In this document: positions 31,763-38,341 of the stretch, in pieces
Layout: the number at the start of each line of letters is the position of its first letter
Numbering within the stretch: position 1 is the stretch's first letter
DNA from: an uncultured Acidobacteriia bacterium
GTDB taxonomy: Bacteria; Acidobacteriota; Terriglobia; Bryobacterales; Bryobacteraceae
Length of the DNA: 38,341 bases
Direction of reading: 5' to 3'
Assembly: GCA_903881085.1 (NCBI GenBank)
Contig: CAIRSA010000397.1
Span: 1 to 38,341 of the forward strand
The notes under the pieces: model-generated
Database searches by the model: none
Told to the model about the DNA's origin: nothing
What the model saw: only the letters and a program-made list of their open reading frames with translations
Position numbers and translations under genes: made by a program

Positions 31763-31837
31763 AACCGCTCCCTTACGGTCGCGGCTCGATGAGAAGATAC
31801 CTGCTGCTCGCCGAGCCGCGACCGTAAGGTCGCGGTT
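31763..31837. repeat. Inverted repeat with GTAA-loop hairpin; bidirectional terminator
   Basis: 31763-31788 and 31812-31837 are inverted copies matching at about 24 of 26 positions. The right copy alone forms a perfect hairpin CCGCGACC-GTAA-GGTCGCGG (31816-31835) followed by TTTTC. It separates the convergent TonB-receptor and manC genes and would terminate both. The sequence differs from the GTAG-headed unit, so it is a second repeat family. Confidence 0.8.
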
Positions 31838-31843
31838 TTCTTC

Positions 31844-32926
31844 TTACAACAGTTCGTCGCGCTTCAACTTTTCCAACGCCTTCACAATATCGCCCACCTG
31901 CTGCGAACGCGAGCGGTCAGCGATCAACAGTGCGTCATCGGTCTCCACAATCACCAGATTTTCGACGCCCAGCAGAGCTACCAGTTTCTTCGGCACATCC
32001 ACATAATTTCCAGTCGACTTTTCTGCAACGCCGTCGCCACGGAACACGTTGTCCCCGGCTTTCTTAGCCTGCAATTCGTAAACAGCGTTCCAACTGCCCA
32101 CGTCGTTCCAGCCGATGTTATCGGCGGCCACGCCGAACACCTTCTCCGCCTTCTCCATGATGCCGAAGTCGACCGAGATGTTTTCGCACTGCGGGAACTT
32201 CTCAGCCAGCGCGGCCTTGAACTTCTTGCTCGAAGCGGGCGGCAGTTCAGCCAGCAGCGCCGAGGTCGCCGGCATGTGCTTTTCCATCATGTCGATGACC
32301 ACGCTGGTGCGCCAGAAGAACATGCCTGCGTTCCAGTAGAACTTTCCGGATTCGACGAACGTCTTGGCCGTCTCTGCATCAGGCTTCTCGCGAAAGCTGT
32401 TCAGTTGATGGGCAGCCAGGTCGCCTGCGTTTGCGGCCGGCGGGAATTCAATGTATCCGAAACCGGTCTCAGCCCAACGCGGCTGAATGCCCATCACCGC
32501 AATCTCGCCCTCAGCTGCCTTCTTAAATGCGGGCTTCAGCAGCTTCAGAAAACGGGCCGGCTTCTCAATCAACTGGTCCGCCGGAAACACCCCCATCACC
32601 GCCTTGGGATCGATCCGATGCAGCATCTGGGCGATCAGTCCAACGGCAGGCGCTGTATTGCGCGCCGCTGGTTCGGCGATGATCTGGTGCTTCGGAACTT
32701 CAGGAAGCTGGCGGATGATTTCTTCGCGCAACAGATCGTTGGTGATGATCCAGATGCGCTCCGGCGGCAGCATCGGCTTCAGACGGTCCACCGTCAGTTG
32801 AATCAGCGAACGCTCGCCAAAAAAGTTGATGACCTGCTTAGCGCGCTTCTTGCGACTGCGCGGCCAGAAGCGAGTGCCGCGGCCACCGGCAAGGATGAGG
32901 CCGTAGTAGTGAGAGTTAGTTGCCAT
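31844..32926 (-). CDS. manC: Mannose-1-phosphate guanylyltransferase
   Basis: Start chosen at the ATG at 32926 (about 360 residues), directly before YGLILAGGRGTRFWPRSRKK, the nucleotide-binding loop of sugar-1-phosphate nucleotidyltransferases. Other signatures are GVFPADQLI, GYIEFP, FREKPDAETAKTFVESGKFYWNAGMFFW and EKVFGVAADNIGWNDVGSW. It makes GDP-mannose for glycan synthesis and has no fused phosphomannose-isomerase domain. An upstream in-frame start would run into the REP-like repeat at 32938-32964, so it was rejected. A TATTAT box (minus, 32973-32968) upstream would place the repeat in the leader. Confidence 0.93.
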   Translation of the reverse strand: MATNSHYYGLILAGGRGTRFWPRSRKKRAKQVINFFGERSLIQLTVDRLKPMLPPERIWIITNDLLREEIIRQLPEVPKHQIIAEPAARNTAPAVGLIAQMLHRIDPKAVMGVFPADQLIEKPARFLKLLKPAFKKAAEGEIAVMGIQPRWAETGFGYIEFPPAANAGDLAAHQLNSFREKPDAETAKTFVESGKFYWNAGMFFWRTSVVIDMMEKHMPATSALLAELPPASSKKFKAALAEKFPQCENISVDFGIMEKAEKVFGVAADNIGWNDVGSWNAVYELQAKKAGDNVFRGDGVAEKSTGNYVDVPKKLVALLGVENLVIVETDDALLIADRSRSQQVGDIVKALEKLKRDELL

Positions 32927-32937
32927 AGCAAGATTTT

Positions 32938-32964
32938 GGGTAGGACAGGCGATTCGCCTGTCCA
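32938..32964. repeat. GTAG-headed REP-like unit, best copy
   Basis: Starts GGGTAGGACAGG and ends GCCTGTCCA. Positions 32942-32962 form a 10-bp-arm perfect hairpin around a single T. It matches 9559-9585 at 26 of 27 positions. It lies between signal peptidase copy 2 and manC, probably within the manC leader. Confidence 0.85.
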
Positions 32965-32974
32965 AATATAATAC

Positions 32975-33769
32975 CTAGTAGCCCACCGGCACCGCGCGCA
33001 CAAACATAAACGTGCGGCTCCAGCGAGTTTTGCCAAAGAAATTAATCGCCACGTCGAAGATGTGGGAGATGCTCATGTCCGTCCATTGATCGGTAGGAGC
33101 ATCGAACGACCAGAAGATAAACAGCGGCTTGCCGACGATATTCTCGCGCGGCACAAAGCCCCAGAATCGGCTGTCCGCCGAATTGTCGCGGTTGTCGCCC
33201 ATTGCGAAGTACATGCCCGCGGGCACCACAAGCTCTCCGTTCACGACATTCTTTTCGAGCATCTCCACCGCCGGCGGATAGATGGGGAAGCCGGGCTGGC
33301 TGGGGAAGTTATCGAGGTAAGCGTCCGGCACATTGCGGATGTGCTGCGTGAAGGGTTCAGCCACTGGCTTGCCGTTGATGAACATCTGGCGGTTCACAAT
33401 CTTCAGATGGTCGCCAGGAATGCCCATCACACGCTTCACATAGTTGAAGCGGATATCCATTGGATAGCGGAACACAATGATGTCGCCGCGCTTGGGCTCC
33501 ACGAAGGGCAAAATCATTTTGCTGAAAGAGCCAGCGGGGCCATAGGCCAGTTTGTCGACGAACAGGTGGTCGCCAATCAAAATGGTTCCCTCCATGGATG
33601 ATGACGGCACCACGAACGCCTGAATCAACAGGGTGGTACCGAACAGCAAAATCAAAATATTGTAGGCCCAATCAGCCACCCAGCCGCGGATAGGTTCTTC
33701 CTGCGGCTTCGGCTTTTCGGGGTTCTCACTCTTGGCGAGTTTTTTGTCAGTCTTTACTTGGGCAGCCAT
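32975..33769 (-). CDS. lepB: Signal peptidase I (copy 2)
   Basis: The 264-residue protein has a charged Lys/Glu/Pro-rich N-terminus (1-28), one membrane helix (about 33-53), the catalytic Ser58 in PSSSMEGT, Lys112 in YVKRVMGIPGD and GDNRDNSADSRFWG. An insertion of about 60 residues (120-185) between the Lys block and the GDNRD block distinguishes it from copy 1. Its C-terminus is extended past the barrel (DMSISHIFDVAINFFGKTRW...). It starts 23 nt inside copy 3, so it is a tandem duplicate expressed from the same mRNA. All catalytic residues are intact. Confidence 0.95.
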   Translation of the reverse strand: MAAQVKTDKKLAKSENPEKPKPQEEPIRGWVADWAYNILILLFGTTLLIQAFVVPSSSMEGTILIGDHLFVDKLAYGPAGSFSKMILPFVEPKRGDIIVFRYPMDIRFNYVKRVMGIPGDHLKIVNRQMFINGKPVAEPFTQHIRNVPDAYLDNFPSQPGFPIYPPAVEMLEKNVVNGELVVPAGMYFAMGDNRDNSADSRFWGFVPRENIVGKPLFIFWSFDAPTDQWTDMSISHIFDVAINFFGKTRWSRTFMFVRAVPVGY

Positions 33770-34532
33770 GGATTAGGTTAAGAGATCGTTTCCAACGTGT
33801 TTTCGTAAAAAAGTTCTGCGCAAGATCCATAATATGGTCCCATCCGATGGTGGGATTCGACAGGCGCTCCGTCGGCGCATCGTAGGACCAATAGATGATC
33901 AGCGGTTTTCCAATAATGTTTTCGCGCGGCACGAAGCCCCAATAGCGGCTATCGAGCGAGTAATCGCGATTGTCGCCCATGGCGAAATAATAGCCGGGCG
34001 GAACGACAACCTCGCCATTTACCACGTTCTTGGTGAGCATTTCCTGAGCCGGTTCAGCCAAACGGGTATTCGGCTCGCTAGGGAAGTTGTCGCGATAGGA
34101 GTCCATGAAGTCGGACTTGTGAAATTTGCACGGCTCATCGAGCTTCTTGCTATTTCGGAACACCTGCTTGTTCTCAATGCGGATGCGGTCGCCGGGCGCG
34201 CCAATCACGCGTTTCACGAACGTGAGGCGAATATCGACGGGGTAGCGGAACACAATTACGTCGCCAGTCTTCAGCGGCGTGTAGGGCATGAAGTATTTGC
34301 TGACGGCGCCTTCGGGCGCATACGCCAGCTTGTCGACCAGCAGGTGATCGCCGATGAGCAATGTGTCTTCCATCGATCCGGTTGGGATGACGAAAGCCTG
34401 CACCAGAGTCGTTGTTCCGAAGAGCAGAAGAAGAATCGTGACCGTCCATTCCGCAATGGTGTTTCTGGGCGGCTCGGCCTTCTCATCGACGAACGAATTC
34501 TGCTCCGTCGCAGCAACATTTGTTTCTTCCAC
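33747..34532 (-). CDS. lepB: Signal peptidase I (copy 3)
   Basis: The 261-residue protein has a membrane helix at about 28-48, Ser53 in PTGSMEDTLL, Lys107 in FVKRVIGAPGD and GDNRDYSLDSRYWG. It shares the middle insertion and C-terminal extension of copy 2 (GWDHIMDLAQNFFTKTRWKRS). It starts with GTG at 34532 after GGAGA (good spacing). Its 3' end overlaps the copy 2 start by 23 nt. Together with copy 1 at 23760, the window holds three signal peptidases; the pair here is clearly a local duplication. Confidence 0.95.
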   Translation of the reverse strand: MEETNVAATEQNSFVDEKAEPPRNTIAEWTVTILLLLFGTTTLVQAFVIPTGSMEDTLLIGDHLLVDKLAYAPEGAVSKYFMPYTPLKTGDVIVFRYPVDIRLTFVKRVIGAPGDRIRIENKQVFRNSKKLDEPCKFHKSDFMDSYRDNFPSEPNTRLAEPAQEMLTKNVVNGEVVVPPGYYFAMGDNRDYSLDSRYWGFVPRENIIGKPLIIYWSYDAPTERLSNPTIGWDHIMDLAQNFFTKTRWKRSLNLIHGCPSKD

Positions 34533-34584
34533 TAAATTCTCCCTATGGCGATCCTTTTCATTTTACTAGAATAGAGAGAGCACC

Positions 34585-35901
34585 ATGAACAATCTCAGCG
34601 AACAACTGCGGACGGCGGGAGTCGTCGGCGCGGGCGGAGCGGGTTTCCCCTCTGCCATCAAGGCGCAATCCCAAGTGGAATACGTGCTTGCCAACGGCGC
34701 CGAATGCGAACCACTGCTACATAAAGACTTCGAGCTCATGTGCCATTTCCCAGCGGAAATCGTCAGCGGCATGAAATTGATGCTCGATGCCACCGGGGCC
34801 ACCAAGGGCCGGTTCGGCATCAAGGAAAAGAATGCGCATGCGGTGGAAGCGGTCTCCAGTAAGATAGACGATCCCAGAATGGATTTGGTTCTGTTGGGAG
34901 ATTTTTACCCCTCGGGCGACGAATACGAATTGGTTTACACAGCTACCGGCCGGCTGATTCCCGCCGCTGGTATTCCGCTGAATGTCGGCTGCGTGGTCGC
35001 CAATGTAGAGACGTTGTACAACGCCCACTTCGCGGCAAAGGGCGTTCCGGTCACTCGAAAAATCGTTTCGGTTGGCGGCGCGGTGAATAATCCGAAATCG
35101 TTCTGGGTACCCATCGGCACCTCGTTCCGCGATCTGATCGCGCTGGCCGGTGGGGCATCGGTAGACGAGTTCGGCATGTTCGTCAGTGGCATCATGATGG
35201 GCACTCTCAGCTTCAATCTCGATGACGTTGTCACCAAGACCTGCGGTGGAATCATCGTGCTGCCACGCCATCATTACCTGATCACGCGGCGCGAACAACC
35301 CAAGCAGACGATGATGAAGATCGGCAAGTCGGCCTGCGACCAATGCAGCTACTGCACCGAGTTTTGCCCGCGTTATCTGCTGGGCTACGAGGTACAGCCG
35401 CACAAAGTGATGCGCAGCCTGGGCTTCACCACAACCGGAGTCGATATCTGGAACCAGTGGGCGGAACTTTGCTGCTCCTGCGGCCTGTGCACGTTGTATG
35501 CGTGCCCCGAAGATTTATTCCCGAAGGAAGCGTGCGACCAGTCGAAGGGCGACATGCGATCGAAGGGATTGAAGTTCGTGCAGTCAAAACCGGTGGAAGT
35601 TCATCCGATGAAAGAGGGCCGGCGCGTGCCACTTTCGATGCTTCGGAAACGGCTAAAGGTGGACGAGTACGAACGCGAAACGCCGTTTGAAGAGATCCAG
35701 TTCACGCCTGCGAAGGTGGTTCTGAAGCTGAAGCAGCATGCGGGCAAACCCGCGCAGCCATTGGTGGCGAAGGGCGCGAAGGTGAAGGCCGGGGCGCTGG
35801 TGGCGAACGTGGCCGACAAGGAACTGGGAGCGGCCATTCATGCCAGCATCAGCGGCACGGTGGTGGCAATTAACGAAGATTCGATCGAGATCGCAGGATA
35901 A
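34585..35901 (+). CDS. PduS/RnfC-like iron-sulfur flavoprotein
   Basis: The 438-residue protein resembles PduS, the cobalamin reductase of 1,2-propanediol microcompartments, and the RnfC electron-transfer family. A glycine-rich flavin/NADH motif (GVVGAGGAGFPSAIK, residues 12-26) opens a Complex-I-51-kDa-like domain, followed by SLBB-like sequence. Two [4Fe-4S] sites follow: C251-x2-C254-x2-C257-x3-C261P and a second cluster with C296/C299/C302 and C307P. The C-terminal 70 residues form a biotinyl-like RnfC_N-type barrel (KVKAGALVANVADKELGAAIHASISG). It moves electrons from NADH to an acceptor. The next gene encodes a PduT-like shell protein 3 nt downstream, the usual PduS partner. Confidence 0.88.
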   Translation: MNNLSEQLRTAGVVGAGGAGFPSAIKAQSQVEYVLANGAECEPLLHKDFELMCHFPAEIVSGMKLMLDATGATKGRFGIKEKNAHAVEAVSSKIDDPRMDLVLLGDFYPSGDEYELVYTATGRLIPAAGIPLNVGCVVANVETLYNAHFAAKGVPVTRKIVSVGGAVNNPKSFWVPIGTSFRDLIALAGGASVDEFGMFVSGIMMGTLSFNLDDVVTKTCGGIIVLPRHHYLITRREQPKQTMMKIGKSACDQCSYCTEFCPRYLLGYEVQPHKVMRSLGFTTTGVDIWNQWAELCCSCGLCTLYACPEDLFPKEACDQSKGDMRSKGLKFVQSKPVEVHPMKEGRRVPLSMLRKRLKVDEYERETPFEEIQFTPAKVVLKLKQHAGKPAQPLVAKGAKVKAGALVANVADKELGAAIHASISGTVVAINEDSIEIAG

Positions 35902-35904
35902 GAC

Positions 35905-36456
35905 ATGTCGAAAAATTCCATTGGATTGATTGAGCTGGGCAGCGTAGCGGCCGGCTTTGAAGTGTGCGACGAGATGTTGAAAGCATCGGACGTGGAGCTG
36001 GTGCTGGCGCGCAGCATCTGCTCCGGCAAGTACATGGTGATGGTGCGCGGTGACGTGGGCGCGGTGCAGGCCAGCGTCGAAGCGGGCAAGCGCGCCAGCG
36101 GCTTCTCGCTCATCGACACCTTTATGATCCCGAACGTACATGAATCGATCTTTCCGGCATTTAGCGGCATCAGCAAAGTGGAAAAGTTGAACGCGCTGGG
36201 GATCATCGAATCGTTCTCCGTGGCTTCGATGGTGGAAGCGGCGGACGCGGCCGTGAAGTCGGCCAACGTGCAGTTGCTTGAAATTCGCCTGGCGATGGCG
36301 CTGGGTGGCAAGGCGTTCGTCACGATGACCGGCAGCGTGTCCGATGTACGGGCCGCGGTGGAAGTGGGCGCGGCGGTGGTGGCGGCCAAGGGTCTGCTGG
36401 TGAATCGCGTGGTGATTCCGAATCCGCGGCCTGAGTTGTTGAATGAAATGATCTAG
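35905..36456 (+). CDS. PduT-like tandem-BMC shell protein
   Basis: The 183-residue protein has two BMC domains (about 5-85 and 97-178): IGLIELGSVAAGFEV...MLKASDVELVLARSICSGKY, then LGIIESFSVASMVEAADAAVKSANVQLLEIRLAMALGGKAF. Length and layout match PduT, a trimeric shell protein whose single [4Fe-4S] cluster sits in the central pore, held by Cys38 of each subunit. Here Cys39 occupies that position. It pairs with the PduS-like gene 3 nt upstream, so it would pass electrons through a shell. No other BMC shell or enzyme genes are in the window. Confidence 0.93.
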   Translation: MSKNSIGLIELGSVAAGFEVCDEMLKASDVELVLARSICSGKYMVMVRGDVGAVQASVEAGKRASGFSLIDTFMIPNVHESIFPAFSGISKVEKLNALGIIESFSVASMVEAADAAVKSANVQLLEIRLAMALGGKAFVTMTGSVSDVRAAVEVGAAVVAAKGLLVNRVVIPNPRPELLNEMI

Positions 36457-36798
36457 GAGGGCGTTTCCACTACAAAGAAAATTTGCCAGCCGCAGGCAAC
36501 GAGAGAGTTATTCCACGCGCATAGCAATGGGGCCAGTGCCAACACACTTTCAACGCCGTCAATAGGCCAGCAGCAAAAGCCATTGCAACGCGTCTCGGAA
36601 TGCTCACCCTCGTCATTCCTTCGCCTCGCAAATGTGCTCAAGGCACGTTTGTTGTCATATCGCGGCTGGTTCCATTGATTTGGGGCTCCTCGCCCAAAAA
36701 AGCGCGAGACGACCCAGGGCCTTGATTTTAAGTCGTTGCAATTGATCTGGCCTATCCGGCTATCGGCGTGCTCATGAATTCCGATAGAGGTTTCGACA
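36457..36798. other. Non-coding stretch before the PEP-CTERM gene
   Basis: No convincing gene. A 7-bp perfect inverted repeat CTATCGG/CCGATAG (36760-36766, 36781-36787) with a 14-bp loop lies just before the start of the next gene and is the only structured element I see. GAGG at 36786-36790 may serve as ribosome-binding site. Confidence 0.4.
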
Positions 36799-37461
36799 AT
36801 GTCATTCAGGCTCCCGCTCCTGTTCTTCCCCCTGCTTGCCGGCATTTTGCCAGCAGCAAGCATCACGTCCGGCGCCCTCGATATTTGGTCTTCTTCAGAT
36901 TACTCCTACGGGACACTGTCTGTAGACGGCCCCGGGCTTCATTTGCAGGACTATTTCCAGTCCCCCCCGGGCCCGTTCCCGATTTCTCTGTCCGTTGGTC
37001 TGTGCTACGGGGTATGTAGCTTTAACTTTTCTGGTACGTTGACGCCATCCGCATTTCAGTCATCGCTAACGTTCAATGGTGTCAGCTATCAGCCCGACAA
37101 TTATTTCGTTTGGTATTCCCTTTTGTTTGTAGGCACGCCAATCACCGCAACGGCAATCTGCGACTATGTGGCGGGCCATCCTCCGACCTGCAATACCGCT
37201 TGGCCAAGCGAAGCATTTTCCCTCACTGGAACGATTTCGGTTGTAGACAAAAACAGTGGGAAAGTTGTGATCGCCCAGGATGTTTCGGGGCAAGGTTTTA
37301 CAACGGCGTCCAGCTACAATGAGGCACCGGGGCCTTGGAATTATGGCCACACAACGTACACCTTCACGCCCACGCCCGAACCAGCCACTGGGTTAGCAAT
37401 GGGCTTTGCCATGCTCGTATTTGGTAGCAGTCTTATTTTTCGAAAACGCCATGCTCGCTAA
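36799..37461 (+). CDS. PEP-CTERM sorting-domain protein
   Basis: The 220-residue secreted protein has a signal peptide (1-20, ending LPAAS). Its middle is low in charge and rich in Ser, Gly and aromatic residues. The C-terminus is a classic PEP-CTERM tail: PEPATG, a hydrophobic helix (AMGFAMLVFGSSLIF) and the basic end RKRHAR. Such tails are recognised by exosortases, which cut them while the protein is sorted to the cell surface. No exosortase gene is in the window. The middle domain is not recognised. The gene stands alone after a 342-bp gap and is more AT-rich than its neighbours. Confidence 0.9.
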   Translation: MSFRLPLLFFPLLAGILPAASITSGALDIWSSSDYSYGTLSVDGPGLHLQDYFQSPPGPFPISLSVGLCYGVCSFNFSGTLTPSAFQSSLTFNGVSYQPDNYFVWYSLLFVGTPITATAICDYVAGHPPTCNTAWPSEAFSLTGTISVVDKNSGKVVIAQDVSGQGFTTASSYNEAPGPWNYGHTTYTFTPTPEPATGLAMGFAMLVFGSSLIFRKRHAR

Positions 37462-37611
37462 ACGCTCAAGGGCGAAGTTGGTGGCGAATTGAACCGAGCC
37501 CAAGCTTCAGGCCGCAAACCAGACTTTGGCGGCGCGGCCCCGCCATATAGTTCGAAATATCGTTCGATGGATAGCCAACCGCCATGGTCACTATTGGGCA
37601 AGATGATTTAA

Positions 37612-37914
37612 GGTTCGGAACATGAAACGGCTCGCCATATTCATTCAACTGGCGCCGTTTGGGCAGATTCAGGCACCGAAACAGTTCCAATTCTGATTAA
37701 ACACCTGCAGCCGGGATTCTCCGCGCAAATGAAAGCCGCCAGCTACCAGGGAACGGTTCAGTTGTACATCGAAGTAACTCCTGAAAGCAAAGTCGGTGAC
37801 GTCGAGATTCTGCACGGGCTCGCGTGTAGATAACAACTGCCTCAGAGCAGTAACAGGATGCCCCGCAAGGCGCCAGTCCGGCTCAGATCTTCTTTCGAAG
37901 TTAACGTGCATTGA
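37612..37914 (+). pseudogene. Decayed TonB C-terminal-domain gene
   Basis: One frame reads PILIKHLQPGFSAQMKAASY then QGTVQLYIEVTPESKVGDVE and ILHGL (37687-37824). This is an unmistakable TonB C-terminal domain (typical P.YS..AR.AKYQGTV.LYVEV...G...N..VLHGLG). A TAA stops it at 37831. The next expected stretch (LDEKAIEAV-like) appears as VDNNCLRAVTGC in another frame, and the final FEVNV again in the first frame before TGA at 37912-37914. So there are at least two frameshifts. The same frame upstream (37471-37608) is open but unrecognisable and stops at TAA 37609-37611. No start or promoter remains. Confidence 0.7.
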
Positions 37915-37929
37915 TTTGCGATGTACAAT
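37901..37929 (+). promoter_or_regulatory. Weak candidate promoter upstream of the sensor gene
   Basis: TTAACG (37901-37906), a 17-nt spacer and TACAAT (37924-37929), about 130 nt before the ATG at 38066. It overlaps the decayed TonB remnant. Support is modest. Confidence 0.3.
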
Positions 37930-38065
37930 TAAGGACAGATCGATCCTGTTTAGGAGATCGTATTGTTCACCATTTGGACTATCCTCCGACGGTGGCTATA
38001 AGAAGTCTCAGATTGGCCGATAAGTTTTCAGAAGCGGCTTCGCATGTGAGCCAGGAACGTCATCA

Positions 38066-38341
38066 ATGAAGGCACCCCACCACCGGATCAAGCGCATAAT
38101 CCCCCTAATTCTGTTAGGAATGGTGGCGGGATGGGCAGAGGAAGCCGCCGCTTGGCGCTCATGGAGTGTTGCGGACGGTTTCACCGAAGCATTTGTTCGG
38201 ACAATTGTGGTCGGTCCCGACGCCAATGTCTGGCTGAAACATGGACGCGTCGATTCGATGGATTTCCTGGACGGATATCGAGTGCACGGCATTCCAGCTC
38301 CCCCTGATCTGCGGCAGGAACTTTGGATCAGTCAAGGCAAC
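38066..38341 (+). CDS. Two-component-propeller sensor protein, N-terminus (partial)
   Basis: Runs off the window end after 92 codons. A basic start and hydrophobic helix (RIIPLILLGMVAGWAEEAAA) form a signal peptide. Next comes WRSWSVADGFTEAFVRTIVVGPDANVW, which matches the opening blade of Reg_prop (two-component regulator propeller) repeats (W..w...dGL....v..i..D..G.lWi). Such N-termini usually precede a Y_Y_Y domain and a histidine kinase or guanylate cyclase, but the effector lies outside the window. An AGGA sequence lies about 10 nt upstream. Confidence 0.7.
   Translation, partial: MKAPHHRIKRIIPLILLGMVAGWAEEAAAWRSWSVADGFTEAFVRTIVVGPDANVWLKHGRVDSMDFLDGYRVHGIPAPPDLRQELWISQGN

Noticed and set aside
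32927..32965. Upstream start for manC
   Set aside because: It would place the N-terminus inside a REP-like repeat; the ATG at 32926 starts directly before the nucleotide-binding loop.

Overview
The window looks like a chromosomal segment of an acidobacterium, probably of the Solibacter/Bryobacter type. This is inferred from gene content only: a large Oar-like TonB receptor with an N-terminal carboxypeptidase-regulatory domain, a PEP-CTERM protein, a secreted TPR-CHAT protein beside an ECF sigma factor, a DUF2905 protein, an SMP-30 lactonase, a decayed TonB C-terminal domain and a two-component-propeller sensor. Codon use is GC-rich and fairly even, except for somewhat more AT-rich sequence around 13950-14310 and after 36457. 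No phage, complete insertion sequence, rRNA or CRISPR array was seen.

Layout. 1-1024: tail of a lysine-rich CDS, a terminator, and a convergent secreted SMP-30 lactonase. 1059-1820: Phd-type antitoxin/PIN toxin pair with a strong promoter, ending against a tRNA-Cys gene. 1869-5324 (minus): YggS, a glycosyltransferase and a CocE-type hydrolase. 5425-9501 (plus): a PD-(D/E)XK nuclease-like protein, a DUF697-like protein, a glycine-zipper envelope protein and an SDR oxidoreductase. 9638-13951: MFS carrier, Old Yellow Enzyme-type oxidoreductase and secreted lyase-like protein, with overlapping genes. 14200-18305: TPR-CHAT protease, ECF sigma factor, membrane anti-sigma factor and a 49-residue membrane protein. 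18295-19601: rph and an rdgB-type gene. 19625-23101: PolX and a DUF885 lipoprotein. 23067-24335: glycosyltransferase and signal peptidase I, divergent with no gap. 24332-27349 (minus): secreted esterase, xylose-isomerase-like protein, DUF2905 and Uma2. 27443-31752: SIMPL protein and TonB receptor. 31844-34532 (minus): two overlapping signal peptidases I and mannose-1-phosphate guanylyltransferase. 34585-36456: an isolated PduS-like/PduT-like pair related to bacterial microcompartments. 36799-38341: PEP-CTERM protein, a decayed TonB gene and the start of a propeller sensor.

The most interesting system is the TPR-CHAT/ECF-sigma/anti-sigma unit. It resembles, without any CRISPR, the protease-to-sigma logic of type III-E Craspase. 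Other points of interest are the isolated PduS/PduT pair, a dispersed GTAG-headed REP-like palindrome (three loci), and a recurring arrangement in which a -10-like hexamer ends 6-9 nt before the start codon, suggesting leaderless mRNAs.
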